NCBI GenBank assembly: GCA_000231825.2
Contig: JH720322.1
Location: 248,001-312,000, forward strand
Source of the DNA: Tetrahymena elliotti 4EA
Lineage: Eukaryota > Ciliophora > Oligohymenophorea > Hymenostomatida > Tetrahymenidae
DNA length: 64,000 bases
Reading direction: 5' to 3'
Shown: positions 1-12,435 of the stretch, piece by piece
Numbering within the stretch: the first letter of the stretch is position 1
Layout of the letters: each line of letters starts with the position of its first letter
Program-made: the position numbers and the translations under genes
Notes under the pieces: model-generated
The model's database searches: none
What the model saw: the letters and a program-made list of their open reading frames with translations, nothing else
Told to the model about the DNA's origin: nothing

Positions 1-3000
1 CATAAGACCTATTATGAGAATGGCAATAATTGATGTGTATTACTATGACAATTATGAAATGAAATCTCTCCCCTATTGGATGGACTATACAAGCAGCTCC
101 TAAAGTCTTATAATTAATGTAGTTAAAGAAGGATTAGGCAATGATTATACATAACCTAATTTAAATACTATAATAATCAAAAGTGCTGTTCCTATCACGG
201 AGAGTTCTTTCCTTTACGATGATAAACTTAGTGGTTTGAAAACAACAGCTTAATAAGCTTATCTAATTTATAAATATCTAATCGATTAATATCTTTTAGA
301 TAGTAATAATTTTGTCACTTCCTTTTTTGATCATAATTAGCCTTTTTCTTTTGACATACCAAACCTTAACATTAGTAATATGAAAAGGCTGTTTGAGTTA
401 GTTAAATTGACTTTAATGAGAGGAACTTACTATAACCCAATTCTATTTTATATAGCTCCTTCTCTTACCTTAGATTTAAAAGATTTAAAGTCTCCTATTC
501 AAACCACATCAACTCAAATAACATTTACTTTACTAGTTGATTAATTAACTGGATAATTTGTTAAATAAACAGTAGAAGGTGTTATAGTATCATACGCGGA
601 TGCATAAAATTAGATTAAATTAGAAGGTTTAAAAGATAATGTCAACTCTATCTTGATTAAAAAATTATACTTTGCTTTAAATACAAATTCAACAAATTAA
701 ATGGTTAGTGTAACAGTTGAAGATGGTGTCAATAATAACATAGTTTAAACTTTTCATATTTAATAACTTCCATTTATAGCATTAAACATTCCAACAACTA
801 AAGGTAATTTATCATTCAACAAAAAGGTGTTTATTTATGAAAAAAATAATTTATTTAAAAAGGTATTGATTTATAGCCCTAAGTCAACTCCTACTATTCT
901 GGAGGAGATGTTCCTATTGATACAGACTTGTCTATTAGTTTTAGCAAGGAAAGTTTTGTGGATTCTGATAGTCCAGTTCTAAGTTATACTTTAGAAGTAA
1001 GCTAAGGAGGTGTCTTTAATCCTGTTTCTTCAGATTTCTTTTTACAATTATCAAGCACTGATTTAAAAGTTGCAGGTAAAACTACTGATAGATTATATGG
1101 AGACTCCTATTATCTAAGAATAAAAGCTAGTGATGGATATAGTGAAGCATATAATTACTTTTAGATATCTGTTAACATTTTACCATTCACTTATGTATTA
1201 AATCTTCTCATCAAAATTTTTGGTCCAATTATTGGTGTTTTAGGAGTTTACAAGTATAAGAGTGATATTTTGAATTTAATATTTAAAGAAAAAACATTTT
1301 ATTCTACTGAAACTGCCTAAGTTAATAGCTTATATAGAAAGTAGATAACTGTAATGGGTAAAGACCTTGCCAGGGCCTATGAACTCTACTTATCATTTAA
1401 AAGCAAAATGATTCAAAAAGAAAATATTTTCTCAAGTGAAGATAGAGAGAAGAAGATGTACTTTCATCAAGATAGTGTAAACACTATAAAAGAAGAAGAT
1501 ATAGAAAAGAATAAAAAGTAAAATGAAGAAAATTTTTATCAAACAAGGAGACTGAAGCGCATAGATCAAGATGATGATGTTCTAAGAAAAACAGTATTCA
1601 ACTTATAGATGACTCCTTCATAAAGAAATAAATAAATTGTAAAATATTTTAAAATTAAATTTTTATTCTTTAAACTTATACTTTAAATTTAAAAAGATGA
1701 AAAAACTATATTTGAGAAAAGATGGCTCAGTAGCAATGACTAGAATGTTTAGAGATATGCTTTAGATGGAAATTACTTACACCTTAAATGGAAAAACATT
1801 TTTTGTTAAGAATGATATTAAAGAATTTTAGAATAAAGATTCTAGGTTTTTTAAGTGCTTATAAGGTATTGTAGCAAGGGATTTAATTAAATATGACTTT
1901 AAGGCATCTTCAATTTACTATTACTTAAAGTATTATGCTTAAAAGAATTTCTAATATACTGCAAACGATTGGTACAAAGTATACATTGATGTTAAATCCA
2001 CTAATAAAAAAGATAAGTATGATCAATAAGTTCCTTTTGCTGACCTCTAAATAAAAGAAGAAATGATCAATAAAGTAAGTTCAAAGTTATTATATTATTT
2101 TCTTTTTATTTATTCATAAAATAAAAAAGGTTTTTATGGACTTGAGTATCCACAATCAAAAAGGATAAAAATTAGAAAGCATTCAACACCTAGGAATAAA
2201 TTCCCACCTAATAAAATAAAATTTATTTAGTGATGCTTTAGGAATAAGTATTGATTCTCCATCGTTGATAAAACCCTGTGTTGGAGAATCTTTACATTTA
2301 GATTTTTTCCAAGTACATTCTGTTGAAGCATTTAAGTAAATTAGATTTTCTTTTTAAATTTGAAAATCTTTAATTTTAGTTAAAATTTATTATTTTCTTA
2401 ATGCATTTGAAGATATTTAAATCGTTTTTCAAATAAAGATTGATAATATTTTAAAAATAAGGGAAGTAAAAAATGCATGGTGTATGAAATTAAGAAAATT
2501 TATTGGTATGGACTACATGTCGTTTGGCATGTCTAAAAATATGACTCTTCCACACTGGCTTAAATTTGACATGAAAAATGGTGTTTTAATTTTAGAAGGT
2601 ATCCCATCTCATACAGATATAGATTAATTGTTAATCAGAATATATGATGAAGACTTATATATAGTCTAGCAGTTTTTATTAAATATAGTGGATGAGTATA
2701 ATCATGAAAAAGATAATGTTGAGTTAGTAGATGATTTTAATTTTGAGGAGAATTAACTTACTGAAACCAAATTACAAAAAGATAAAAACATGTCTAAAGC
2801 AAGCTAATTTAAAGTAAAAATCTAATAAAAGTTCATGTTCATCTAATTTCTTTATTATTTAATCTAGTTATAAAACTAAAATTCTTAAAAATTGATGGAG
2901 TAGAATTCTTAAAGATTTATGGAACAAGATTCTTTCTTAATAGATAGAAGCTCTACAAATGGTTAGGTAAAATCTAATTAATCTCCCTTACTAGTTGCTA

Positions 3001-3293
3001 AAAAATCTAATTAAGATTATGTTGATGAACTATTTTCTATTCAAAACAAAGATATGATAACAGCATCAACTACAAATAGATAAATGATAGATAAAGATGT
3101 CTCTATTTTGAGTCTAAGAAACTAAAATGAATTAGACAAAACATAAAATGAAGAAGATGCAAGCTATATTAATTTGAAAAACCAAAGCTAAAACCAGTAA
3201 AAATCTCAGGATACAGAAAGTGTAAATTAAATTTTTTTAAATTAAATTACGTTTAAATTTATTAATAAAAATTAGATTAATCTTTAGTTTTGA
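1..3293 (+). CDS. Large membrane protein with cadherin-like repeats (3' part, 5' end outside window)
   Basis: The reading frame is already open at base 1, so this is a partial gene. The extracellular part is Ser/Thr/Asn-rich beta-type sequence resembling dystroglycan/cadherin-like (CADG) repeats: a YSGGD motif near 895, then a segment ending SDGYSEAYNYFQISV near 1170. One strongly hydrophobic segment follows (about 1183-1255, VLNLLIKIFGPIIGVLGVY), taken as the transmembrane helix, then a long charged, Gln-rich cytoplasmic tail to the TGA at 3291. Introns at 827-876, 1639-1696 and 2075-2129 restore frame; another is needed near 2313-2450. The cytoplasmic part holds a further folded region (about 2490-2680, including MTLPHWLKFDM). 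Ciliates have large families of such proteins, but the specific function is not recognisable. The cadherin-like label is inference from composition and motif style. Confidence 0.65.
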
Positions 3294-3619
3294 GAAATCA
3301 ATAAATAATCAAATAATCCTAAATAACATTTTTGGGGGGAAAAATTAAAATTTTATAATGAAAGTTTTATTGTATTTTTTATGTAAAATATAGATCAAAT
3401 TGTAAACAAAAAGTTAAACCATTTCCTTTAATTAATATATAAAATAATACTATTTAATTAAATTGTGTAAATTTTAAATTTTTTTCTGGAAAAAGGTAGC
3501 TAATTAAATTAACAAAATTTTATTTTATTTAAAATTTAGTCATTTTATATTTCTTGCTTTCTAGATATATTTTAATTTATCTTTTTAAATGTTGTCTGTT
3601 AATATATTTATCACTTTTA
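3294..3619. other. Intergenic spacer between convergent genes
   Basis: AT-rich spacer between two convergent stop codons. It should hold the 3' UTRs and polyadenylation signals of both neighbours; no other structure was seen. Confidence 0.6.
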
Positions 3620-6600
3620 TCACTCAACTTCTGTTGTGTCTTTAACTCCTTTTGTATATCCTGAAGGGTAAAGCAATTTTAATAATCTGTCATGTTATAC
3701 TTTTGGATCTGAATCTTCGTAACCTGATAACAAACAAACAAATCATATAAAATTAAAATTTTAATAAAGTTAATAAAATAATTTACCATGTAATCTGTAG
3801 ACATTTAAGTCACCAGCTATATCACCTGTAATAATTACTGGAGCGCTTTATGCAAATCTTACCATAGTTTTAGGAGGGAAGGGAGGTTCATTGTTTTTAG
3901 GAATAATTGATGCAAATGGATCTAACATATTATTTTTAGTGAGATCCCAAAGCTCCATTCTACCGTCTTTAGCAACACTTGCAAATAAGGTAGAACAATT
4001 AGGACTCCATTCAACATCCATTACTTCATCTTAAAGATCAAGAGACTATTATTAATTTTTTTAAAATTAATTTAGAAAAATATAAAAAATAGAGATTACT
4101 TAGAATGTGCTTAAAGGTTATTCTTCCTTAATATTCCAGAGACGACAACTCCAATCAGCAGAACAACTGAGAAATATGTCAGACCAGAAAGGATTGAAGC
4201 GGACTCTATAAACAGGCCCAGTGTGTCCAAAGTATGACTCTAGATATTATCCAGAGTAGTTTTTAGAGCATCTATGAATAGGTCCATCATCGGTTGCAGC
4301 TAAGTAAGTTGAGTATTCTCCTCTAATAAAGTCCATAGAAAAGCCAGCTGCTTATCTAAAATTAGTTCCTTCATTAGCTTGTTCTTTACTTGAAGGATTT
4401 TATGTTTTTTTGAGGCTCATTAATTCTGTATTTTCTAATTCTTTCTTCATGTTCCATTCAACAATACGACCTATAAGCATTTAAATTATTATAAAATTAA
4501 TTTAAATTAAAAATGAACACAATAAAAATTAAATATTTCTAAAAGCAAAAAAGCCATTTAATAAAATTTATTAAAAAAACTAATTTTAAGTTTTTACCAT
4601 CTGAACTGATACTGACTAAACTCTCTCCCTTTTCGTTACCCTTATTTCCTTTACCAATCCAATTTAATTCCCAAATTGCATCACTGTGTTTACCCTCAGT
4701 TTGATCATTACAAAGGATGGGTTGATTTCCTTTCTTTCTTATATCATAAATAGCTACAATACCATCATAACTTCCTGTAGCGAGTAAATTAGGGTTCATT
4801 TCTGAAAATTTACAACTGGTTAAACCTAAATAAAAAAATAATTAAATGACATGAATTTTTATTTTAAGAGCTTACGCGATTTAGTTTTGATGATTCTTTC
4901 AGGATAACTAGGATTCTTAAGAGTCCAAAACATAACCATACCTTATTTGTTGACATTTAAATCAAGTTCACCGTAAGTACAAGCTAACAAATCTTTGTTA
5001 ACAGGGTTCCAATCAGCACAACTTACTGTTCTATCTTAAGTTAAATCACAGTTAAATTTGAATAAAGGTTCTAAAACTTCCTTTTTCTTTTCCTTTTCTT
5101 CATCTTCTTCATCATTATTTCCTTGTTTCATTCTTTTGATACGCATATTGTTAAATCTCTTGTTACCCTCATCATCAGCTCTTTTATGAATCTTGACTTC
5201 AGGATAGTTTCTGTACAATATGTATTGCTTATGATAAGTATTTTAATTAAGAATTCTGTCAACATATTTTAAATAAGTTGATAAAGAATCACTGGAAATG
5301 ATCTTTTATTCTTCTTCATCTTATATTTTAAAATAAACAATTAAAATTTCAATTCTGAGCATAAATTGGAAATTTACTTATCTAATTCTTAACTTTTTCA
5401 AGTCTTTATTCAATAAGTTTTTATTCTTCTTTCTTTAAAATTTCTAAAGTTTCTTTATGTTGCTTTAACATCTGTTCATGATGGACCTTATTACCACCAT
5501 AAGATTTAGTAACTAAATTTTAGCTTTCAAATTATCTCTTCATCTTAGTACCTGAAACACTGAAATTAAAGAATTATAAATTATTTAACAAAAAATTTTA
5601 TCAAATTTACTCTTTCAAATTGGAGAAAGAAGAATCACGAGGACCTGTATCATCTTAAGAGGGATTAAGTGTATTATTATTTACTGAAGCAGTGTGTCCT
5701 GGTTTATATGTCTTACTGCTCATTTTCTCTGTCAAAAGACGAGTATCTCCTGGTACTTCAGCTCTTGAGTGCAAGTTAATAGATTTAACATCAAGAGGAA
5801 GTAAGCAAAAGGGATTTTTAAGAGCCTTCTTTAACTCCAATTCTATATTTTTTTATATTTCATTTTAAAGCTGTTCATATTCATTATACTACTCTTAAAG
5901 TTATGCATCATACAAATCCCAAATAGCTGCAAACACTCCTTTTTCAGCTCTTTCTATTCTATTAGATTATTATTATTACTACTTAGGAGCGTATTTAAAT
6001 GTTTAAGCAGCTCTCTTAGAGAATTTATCACTACCAATAATATCTTAACAATGTTATTCATATTTTTAGTTTCTTTCTAAAATAATTGAAGTAGGGTTTT
6101 TAGTATTTTCATCTCTAATTTGGTTTTGATTTACTTGTACAGAAGAGCTTGAAACTAATGATGATGGGCTTTTTATAATATTTTTGAGAATATTTTAATA
6201 ATGGTATCAAAAACTGTTTACATGTATAATAAAATATCTGTTTCAGATTCCTATAAATTAATTATAACATCTTTTTCTTTATCATCTTCAGTTAGTTGCT
6301 TAGCCTTTTTAGCCTTCTTTTCACGTTCTTCCTTAAGTCTCTTTAATTAATAAAATGAGATTTTAGAAATTGTAAAATAAATATTTATAAATAAAATAAA
6401 GAGGTATATTTGGTTATTTCTATTACATATTTCTTTGGTTACTTTTTGATAGTTTCTTTATCTAAAATCAAAATTTGAAATTTATTGTAAGATATTCATC
6501 AAAAGGTAGAAATTAAATACTAAATATCTTGTTAATATTTAATAAACTTACAGATTCTTCTTCTGATTCAGAATATATTTCAGAACGTCTGCTGCTATCC

Positions 6601-7545
6601 ATCATAGATGACTCCTTTATATTTGCACTACTTGTTTTATTTTCACTACCTGAACTTTTATCCTACAAAAATAAAAAACTTTAGCATTCATTTAATTACA
6701 TGTATAAATCTGCATTTTAAAAAACAAACAAAGCAAATCACTTATTTTTTCAAAAAATAACTTAAAAAACAATCTAAAACAGATTAAAATAAGATTAAAA
6801 ATTCCAAAAGATCTTATTCAAATACTTACCACACTCTATTGTGCGCTTCTCATTGAAGACTCCAATAGTGAAGTTTATGGTTTAAATGATTATTTTAATT
6901 TCTTTTATTTTTCAGCTTATTCTTATTCGTGCTTTTGAAACTCTTAAGCTAATTCTTTCATTTGCTAAGTGATAAGTCTGTTTAATATGAAATTTTAGTT
7001 GATAAATGAAAAAATGTTTTTCTTAATTTAATTTTCAGTTTTTATTTTAAAATTTAGCTTAAAATAATTTTTTACCTTTTAGGAGTTACATTAACATTAC
7101 CTTCCATTACATATTCATTATCTCTTTCAGATCCAGTAGTTTTCATCTTAGACTATCCTGCTTGCTTCGATGATTTACTGCCTTATGGCAACCTTGTAGT
7201 TCCACCTGCTAACTTTTTGCTTTAAGATAAAATATTTTATCATTTAGAATGCATTTTTGGCAAATTTTAGAGTTATTGCTGTATTATATTATTTTGTATT
7301 TTGATTATTGATATACTAACTGCATACAAAAATCAATACAAAAAAGCAAAAATTAGCTTGTGAGTTTCAAAATTTAAAGTATTTTTCTTTTTTGAAAATC
7401 CAGTATGAGCTTATTTTTATGCTTAAAATTTGCTATCTTTAATTGCTAATTACCCTGCCATAGTGGGACCTGATTTGAGTCCAGCTTTTGAACTCATTTA
7501 CATATTAGCTCTAGTGGTACCGGCTCTTAATGTTGATGCGTCCAT
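3620..7545 (-). CDS. DNAI4: Axonemal dynein intermediate chain, DNAI4/WDR78 (IC138) type, WD-repeat
   Basis: This is an intermediate chain of the two-headed inner dynein arm (I1/f), acting in ciliary axonemes. The protein starts MDASTLRAGTTRAN at 7545. An Arg/Lys/Gln-rich N-terminal half contains AIWDLYD (about 5920), matching the AWDLYD motif of vertebrate WDR78. The C-terminal WD repeats include LKNPSYPERI, NPNLLATGSYDGIVAIYDIR (about 4790-4735), IWELNW, LVSISSDGK and FLSCSADWS, in the order seen in WDR78. It ends at TGA 3620. About ten short introns interrupt it; the first donor follows GPTMAG near 7465. Family knowledge places IC138 as a phosphorylated regulatory subunit of the I1 dynein; here that role is inferred from similarity. 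Related families (DNAI1, DNAI3) fit less well, because the SYPERI and SADW segments are closest to WDR78. Confidence 0.88.
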
Positions 7546-8521
7546 TTCTTTTTACGCTATAATTATTATCTATTAATTATTTGTATTATTTGATAATTAT
7601 TAATATTTATTTCTTTTAATTTGTAATGTTTTTCTTTCAATACAAGATTTTTTATTTTAAAAACTTGCATCTCCTTTCTGTCCATAAGATATATAGTAAA
7701 AAGGGTGTTCTGCATCATTCTTAAAAAGCAATATAAAAACACAAGAATAAAACCAATAATCATATATTATTCTTGTGTTTTTATATTGCTTTTTAAGAAT
7801 GATGCAGAACACCCTTTTTTCTATATATCATAAGAAGATTATTTCAAAACCCATTTTAAATTGTATGATTTCTTTTTGCAGTTTATTTTGCTATATTAAA
7901 TGAATAAGATATTCTATCATATATTTAAGCTTTAAAAATAACATTTTATTTTATTTACTTCATAATAGATTACATAAATTGACTCTCTATTTTATATTTT
8001 AAATGTTTTAGATATAAATAATTTGTTATCAATCATTTTAAGTTATTTTTCTTGGTTTTTTTGAAAGAGAAAATAATTTTTGATAAAAAAAACAAACTAA
8101 TTTTTCATTGAAAATAATTTATTTTAAAATATTTGTGTGAAAAATTGAAAAAATTGTAATATAAAAAATTTTTGACTGATAAATTTTGCTGTGTTAAAAA
8201 AAAGATAAATTTGTAAAATATTTGATTTAAAAAAGATTATTTGTTTTTAAAGTGATAAAATAAAATATTTATCATTGTATTAAACTAATAAATTCGTTGT
8301 AAATTATGTTTATGAACTATATTTTTTAATAAAATTTATGTAATATTTAAAGTAAAGTAATTGAATGGTAAATACTAATAGAAATAATTGGTTTTGACTA
8401 CTTTATAATTTAATTATAAATAGTTGATTCAAAAAGTGTTAACTAGCTAATATAGGATCAATTAATCAATATTTACTTTCAAAGATTAACTTAAAAAGAT
8501 TAAATACTTTAACATTATAAG
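7546..8521. other. Divergent intergenic region containing a fold-back repeat
   Basis: Shared upstream region of the minus-strand dynein gene and the plus-strand gene at 8522. Apart from the fold-back element at 7683-7834 it is simple AT-rich sequence with many A and T runs. Confidence 0.6.
7683..7834. repeat. Fold-back (MITE-like) element with CATAAG flanks
   Basis: Two inverted arms of 62 nt (7689-7750 and 7767-7828) match except for one base (7697), separated by a 16-nt loop (7751-7766). Immediately outside the arms the hexamer CATAAG occurs on both sides in direct orientation (7683-7688 and 7829-7834), as expected of a target-site duplication. No coding capacity is evident inside it. It lies 138 bp upstream of the dynein intermediate chain ATG. 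It may be a miniature inverted-repeat element, a hairpin RNA source, or a palindrome formed by DNA repair; the sequence alone does not decide. Confidence 0.85.
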
Positions 8522-11500
8522 ATGAGTTCATCATTTAACAATAGACCTTCTGATATAGATAGATCTTTAGCTATCTTTTATCACCCATTATTTTAAGAAA
8601 TTACTTCTTAATGGACTTTCGCTCTTTTTAGAAAGAATAAGCCTGAATTGTTATAACAAAATTATAAGCATCCTCAAGATTTTTAAATGAACTTTTTAGA
8701 ATTTATAGAATTTAACCTAAAAGTTTAAAAATGTTTGCTTCCTTAATTTGATCTTTCGAATGCATTTGTTTCTGCTCTGAATGATTGGGTGAAGGAAATT
8801 ACTGAATGCTTCAATTATGCAGATCTTTATTCTTCCAATGAAACAGATGTACTAAACTTAAAATCAGAAATCGAGAAAAGTAATTTAGTGTTTTTTGTGT
8901 TGTAAAATAATTTTTAAAATATTTTGATAAAATTAAAAATATCAATCAATTTATATTAAAATAAAATAAAGCTGACAAAGATAGTTTAACTTTACCTGTT
9001 GAAGAGTATTTACAATTTATTGATATGTTTAAGGAACATGAAGCTTTTAAGATTGTAAAATTTCATATTACAAATGAAGTATTTTGTAAGTTTTTATTTG
9101 ATTTATGCACAACCTGGTGCGAATTCTTAGATATTGAGCTATTTGTAATATTTTTATTCAGTATATTCTTGTAAATCTCTGATGGAGAAGAGGGGATAAG
9201 AGATTCTTTACTTAAAAATACACTTGAAATTGACAATCTGAAGTTTGAGTTTTTCGAAGAATTTGAGCGTTAAAAAGAAATATATGCAAAATCAAAAAAG
9301 AAAAACTTAAGATATTATAGAGCATGGTGTGAGTGGAACTATTTAAGATTGAATGAAATGGGTGAAAATGTAATTCTTAAATTATCTAGCATATTCGGAG
9401 AGGAAGAAGAAGATAGAATTTATGATCTTGTATCTATATTTGAAAAAGCAATTGACACTATCAACAATGAAATTACTTCTTAAATGGGGAAGAGTATTCC
9501 ATAAAACCAATCAATAGATAATTCATAGATTGATAAAAGTATAAAAATTTCATAAGAATAATCTGCTACAATTATATAGCAAGAGAATTCTAAGCTGAGC
9601 TAAAGATAAAATGGAGTTATGCCAGCTTAGATAGGTGCTCAATTAAACTACTAAGAATCATTTTAATAATTAGGAGAAAGTAAGGATATGATCAGATAAA
9701 AATTAAATTAGCTTTAATAAAAAGATTTCAATCAACAATTGATGACCCAAAAATAACAAATATTAAAGTAAATTTAGTAAGATTAGACTAATGGAATACA
9801 ATAAATAACATGTTTGGATAATAAGTAGTAGTAATTTGAAGTTGATTATGATGAAAGAGGCAATATCGTTTTAAAAAAGATTGTTAAAATTCCTGTTTTT
9901 GGTAAACATATCAACCCAAAACCTAAAAATAATGATTAATCTAAAATTTACAACAAATAAAAAGCAGGAAACCCTATTTAAAATTATTAAATTGATTCTT
10001 CTTTTCTAGCTCCTTAGATAAGAAGTCATTCTTTGTAATCCAATAATGCTGTAAACAAAACTTTTACTGAAGGCTAAACTAATTAAAATTAAGATAGATA
10101 CTTAAATGCAAACAAATCCAAAGAAGATATTGGTTAGTTACCTGATTAGCTTGGATAACAGATTTTAAAACAATACCATTCTATAGCATTATCTAGTAGA
10201 GGCTCTAGTAGATAAAAATAGATGAGAAATAGCTTTATGCAAGGAGATACTAATAATTAATCAAGATAAAATTTCAGTTAGTCTTAAAAACAGACTTACT
10301 AAAATCCTCTTCTTGAAAAAGAATCATAGAAGCTACAAAATTAAGCTCAAAAAGATTTAAATAAAACATTTTAGAAAGAAGCTATTGAAACCCATTTAAA
10401 AAAAGGAATAAATCTTTAGAGCCCACCTAAGAAGTAATTTTCTCCTAGAAAAGACATAAGAATTACGAAAAGAGTTACTCCTGGGGGATTGTCTTCTGCT
10501 CGTAAACCTTATTTTAATAATGATGGATAAGAAAATGATTAATCAGGAACAAATTATTCTTTTTTTAACAATAACCAAGGAACTACTAAACAGGAACAAT
10601 TCAAACAATAATTTGAATCAAGTGTAAGGAAAAATATAGAAGAAGAGGAAGAAAAAAGATAAATAGAAAATACATATGTCCTTTAATCTAAATTAGAATA
10701 GTTTACTAAATAATCTTTAATGAATTCTCCTAAGTTTGAAGCTTCAGACAATTCTGTTTTGATCCCAGAGTTTCTTAGAACCTTAAAGGCAAAAATCATT
10801 CATAAAGAGTAAGCTAATAAAGATGTTAACATTTTTGATAAAGATATCAATGATTTAGGTAAAACTGATTTTCTTAACGAATTTAGTAACTCAATTTATT
10901 AGACTAAGAGAAATGCTTAACTCGATGTTCCTAAAAAAGTATTAATCAACCCTAAGGTTGGAGCTGATGAACTTAGAGATAAAGTAAATAAATCATTTGA
11001 TAAAGGAAGAGGAAAAGTGAAGCAAATTGACTAAATATTAGAGCCTAATTACACAATAAAAACTTTAGCTTAGCCTAAGAGTAAGTAAAACCAAAACAAA
11101 GGTGAAAGACTTCTTGCATCTCCTTCAAAGAGATTTAATCAACGTGATTATCAATATGAAATATTACTTGACGATTAATTAAATAAGCTTAAAGAAATAT
11201 CTATGAAAGAGTAGTAAGGCTTTAAACAGCAAGCAAAAAGCTTTGAAGAAGATCAACCTAATTAGAATCAAGCTTATAAGAAAGCAGTGGATCGTTATAA
11301 ACATGTTTGGAAAAAATATTTAAGTGAAAGTGATATGTATATGTTAAATGATTGGGATTCTCTTTACAAAATAATTATAATCCTTAAAAGGAAATTTGCC
11401 TAAGATCACAGAGAAAATTATCTAAATTTGCTAAATCTAGATTTAGCATCTAACTACTAGTCTTCATCTTAAAATGATTTTGATGATTCTTCAACTCAAG

Positions 11501-11763
11501 CCTCTGGCGAGCATGAAACTAAATTTGTACTTGACAAAGAGAAATTTTAAAAAACAATACAAAAGCTACTAAAAAGAGATGAAAGGAGAAAAAAAAGAAG
11601 AAGATAAAGACGCAAATTGAAATAAAATACAAATCAAATAGAAATATATGACATTTTCAAAGAAAAAAGAAAGAAATTCTAATTAACTAAATTTAGATCT
11701 AGATCCAATAAATAATTATTTAAGGATGTATTTCTTCTTCCTTAAATTTCTAAACCAAATTGA
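8522..11763 (+). CDS. Gln-rich protein of unknown function, about 1049 aa
   Basis: I do not recognise the family. The ATG at 8522 begins MSSSFNNRPSDIDRS. One intron (8880-8971, GT-AG) gives a spliced frame of 1050 codons including TGA at 11761. Residues about 1-320 form a compact, mostly helical, non-repetitive region with aromatic-rich stretches (LCTTWCEFLDIELFVIF; RYYRAWCEWNYLRL). From about residue 340 the protein becomes Gln/Asn/Ser-rich and probably disordered. Near the C-terminus a Trp/Tyr-containing segment (KAVDRYKHVWKKYLSESDMY, about 11281) is followed by a very basic stretch (about 11577-11625, RRKKRRRQRRK) that could be a nuclear or nucleolar signal. The last codons and 3' flank have a diverged tandem copy downstream. 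Neighbouring genes give no functional hint. Confidence 0.75.
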
Positions 11764-12285
11764 ACATTTTTAAAATAAGAAATTTTATTAATTTTTATGT
11801 ATTTAAATATCCATTAAAAATCAGTTTGAAAATCCTCAAATTAATTAAAAATATTTATAAAATTAAACAAAATAAATTATTCAAGAAAAGTCTTAAGTAT
11901 AATTTTTATTATCAAATTTTGAGTTTGAAGAGAGACTAAATAAAACTTATAAAATATAATACTTCAAATGAGTAAAAGCAATGAATTAGATCCAGCAACT
12001 AATTATTTAAAACTATATTTAATACTTCTTCCTTATATTTCAAAACCAAATTGAATTTAAATAAAAAAGGAATAGTACTTACATATTAAATTTAAATATC
12101 CTGGAAAGATAATTTTTAGAGTAATCAAAGTTTTTTTTCAATTCCTTCCTTGAAATTTTTTTATAATTTAAATAATAATAAATTATTCAAATTTAAAAAA
12201 GTTTTTATATCAATATTTTATTGAAATTTGAGTATTAAAAGAGATTAAACAAAACATATAAAATAATTCAATTTCATGAATATAA
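11701..12285 (+). repeat. Diverged tandem duplication of a gene 3' end and its flank
   Basis: The last about 60 coding bases of the preceding gene plus its 3' flank (11701 to about 11970) recur about 290 bp downstream (11988 to about 12285). Shared blocks include AGATCC, AATAATTATTTAA/CTAATTATTTAA, CTTCTTCCTTA, the stop context CCAAATTGA (11755 and 12046), and the later GAGTTTGAAGAGAGACTAAA versus GAGTATTAAAAGAGATTAAA. Copy 2 still reads LLPYISKPN-stop in the equivalent frame, against LLPQISKPN-stop in the gene. It is probably a non-functional remnant. Confidence 0.7.
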
Positions 12286-12435
12286 GCAGTCATAGTTTAC
12301 TAATAATTTTTATTTCATAATAATTTCTTAAATGCTGCTAATTTTCTTTGAATGAAAATCTTTAAAGATTTCATAATCTTTCCATTCAATTCCTTATTTT
12401 ATACTTTAAAAAATTTATAAATGAGTTTTAGGATT
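11764..12435. other. Intergenic region between convergent genes
   Basis: Occupied mainly by the 3' flank of the upstream gene and the second copy of the tandem duplication. The remainder is AT-rich with no further feature seen. Confidence 0.6.
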
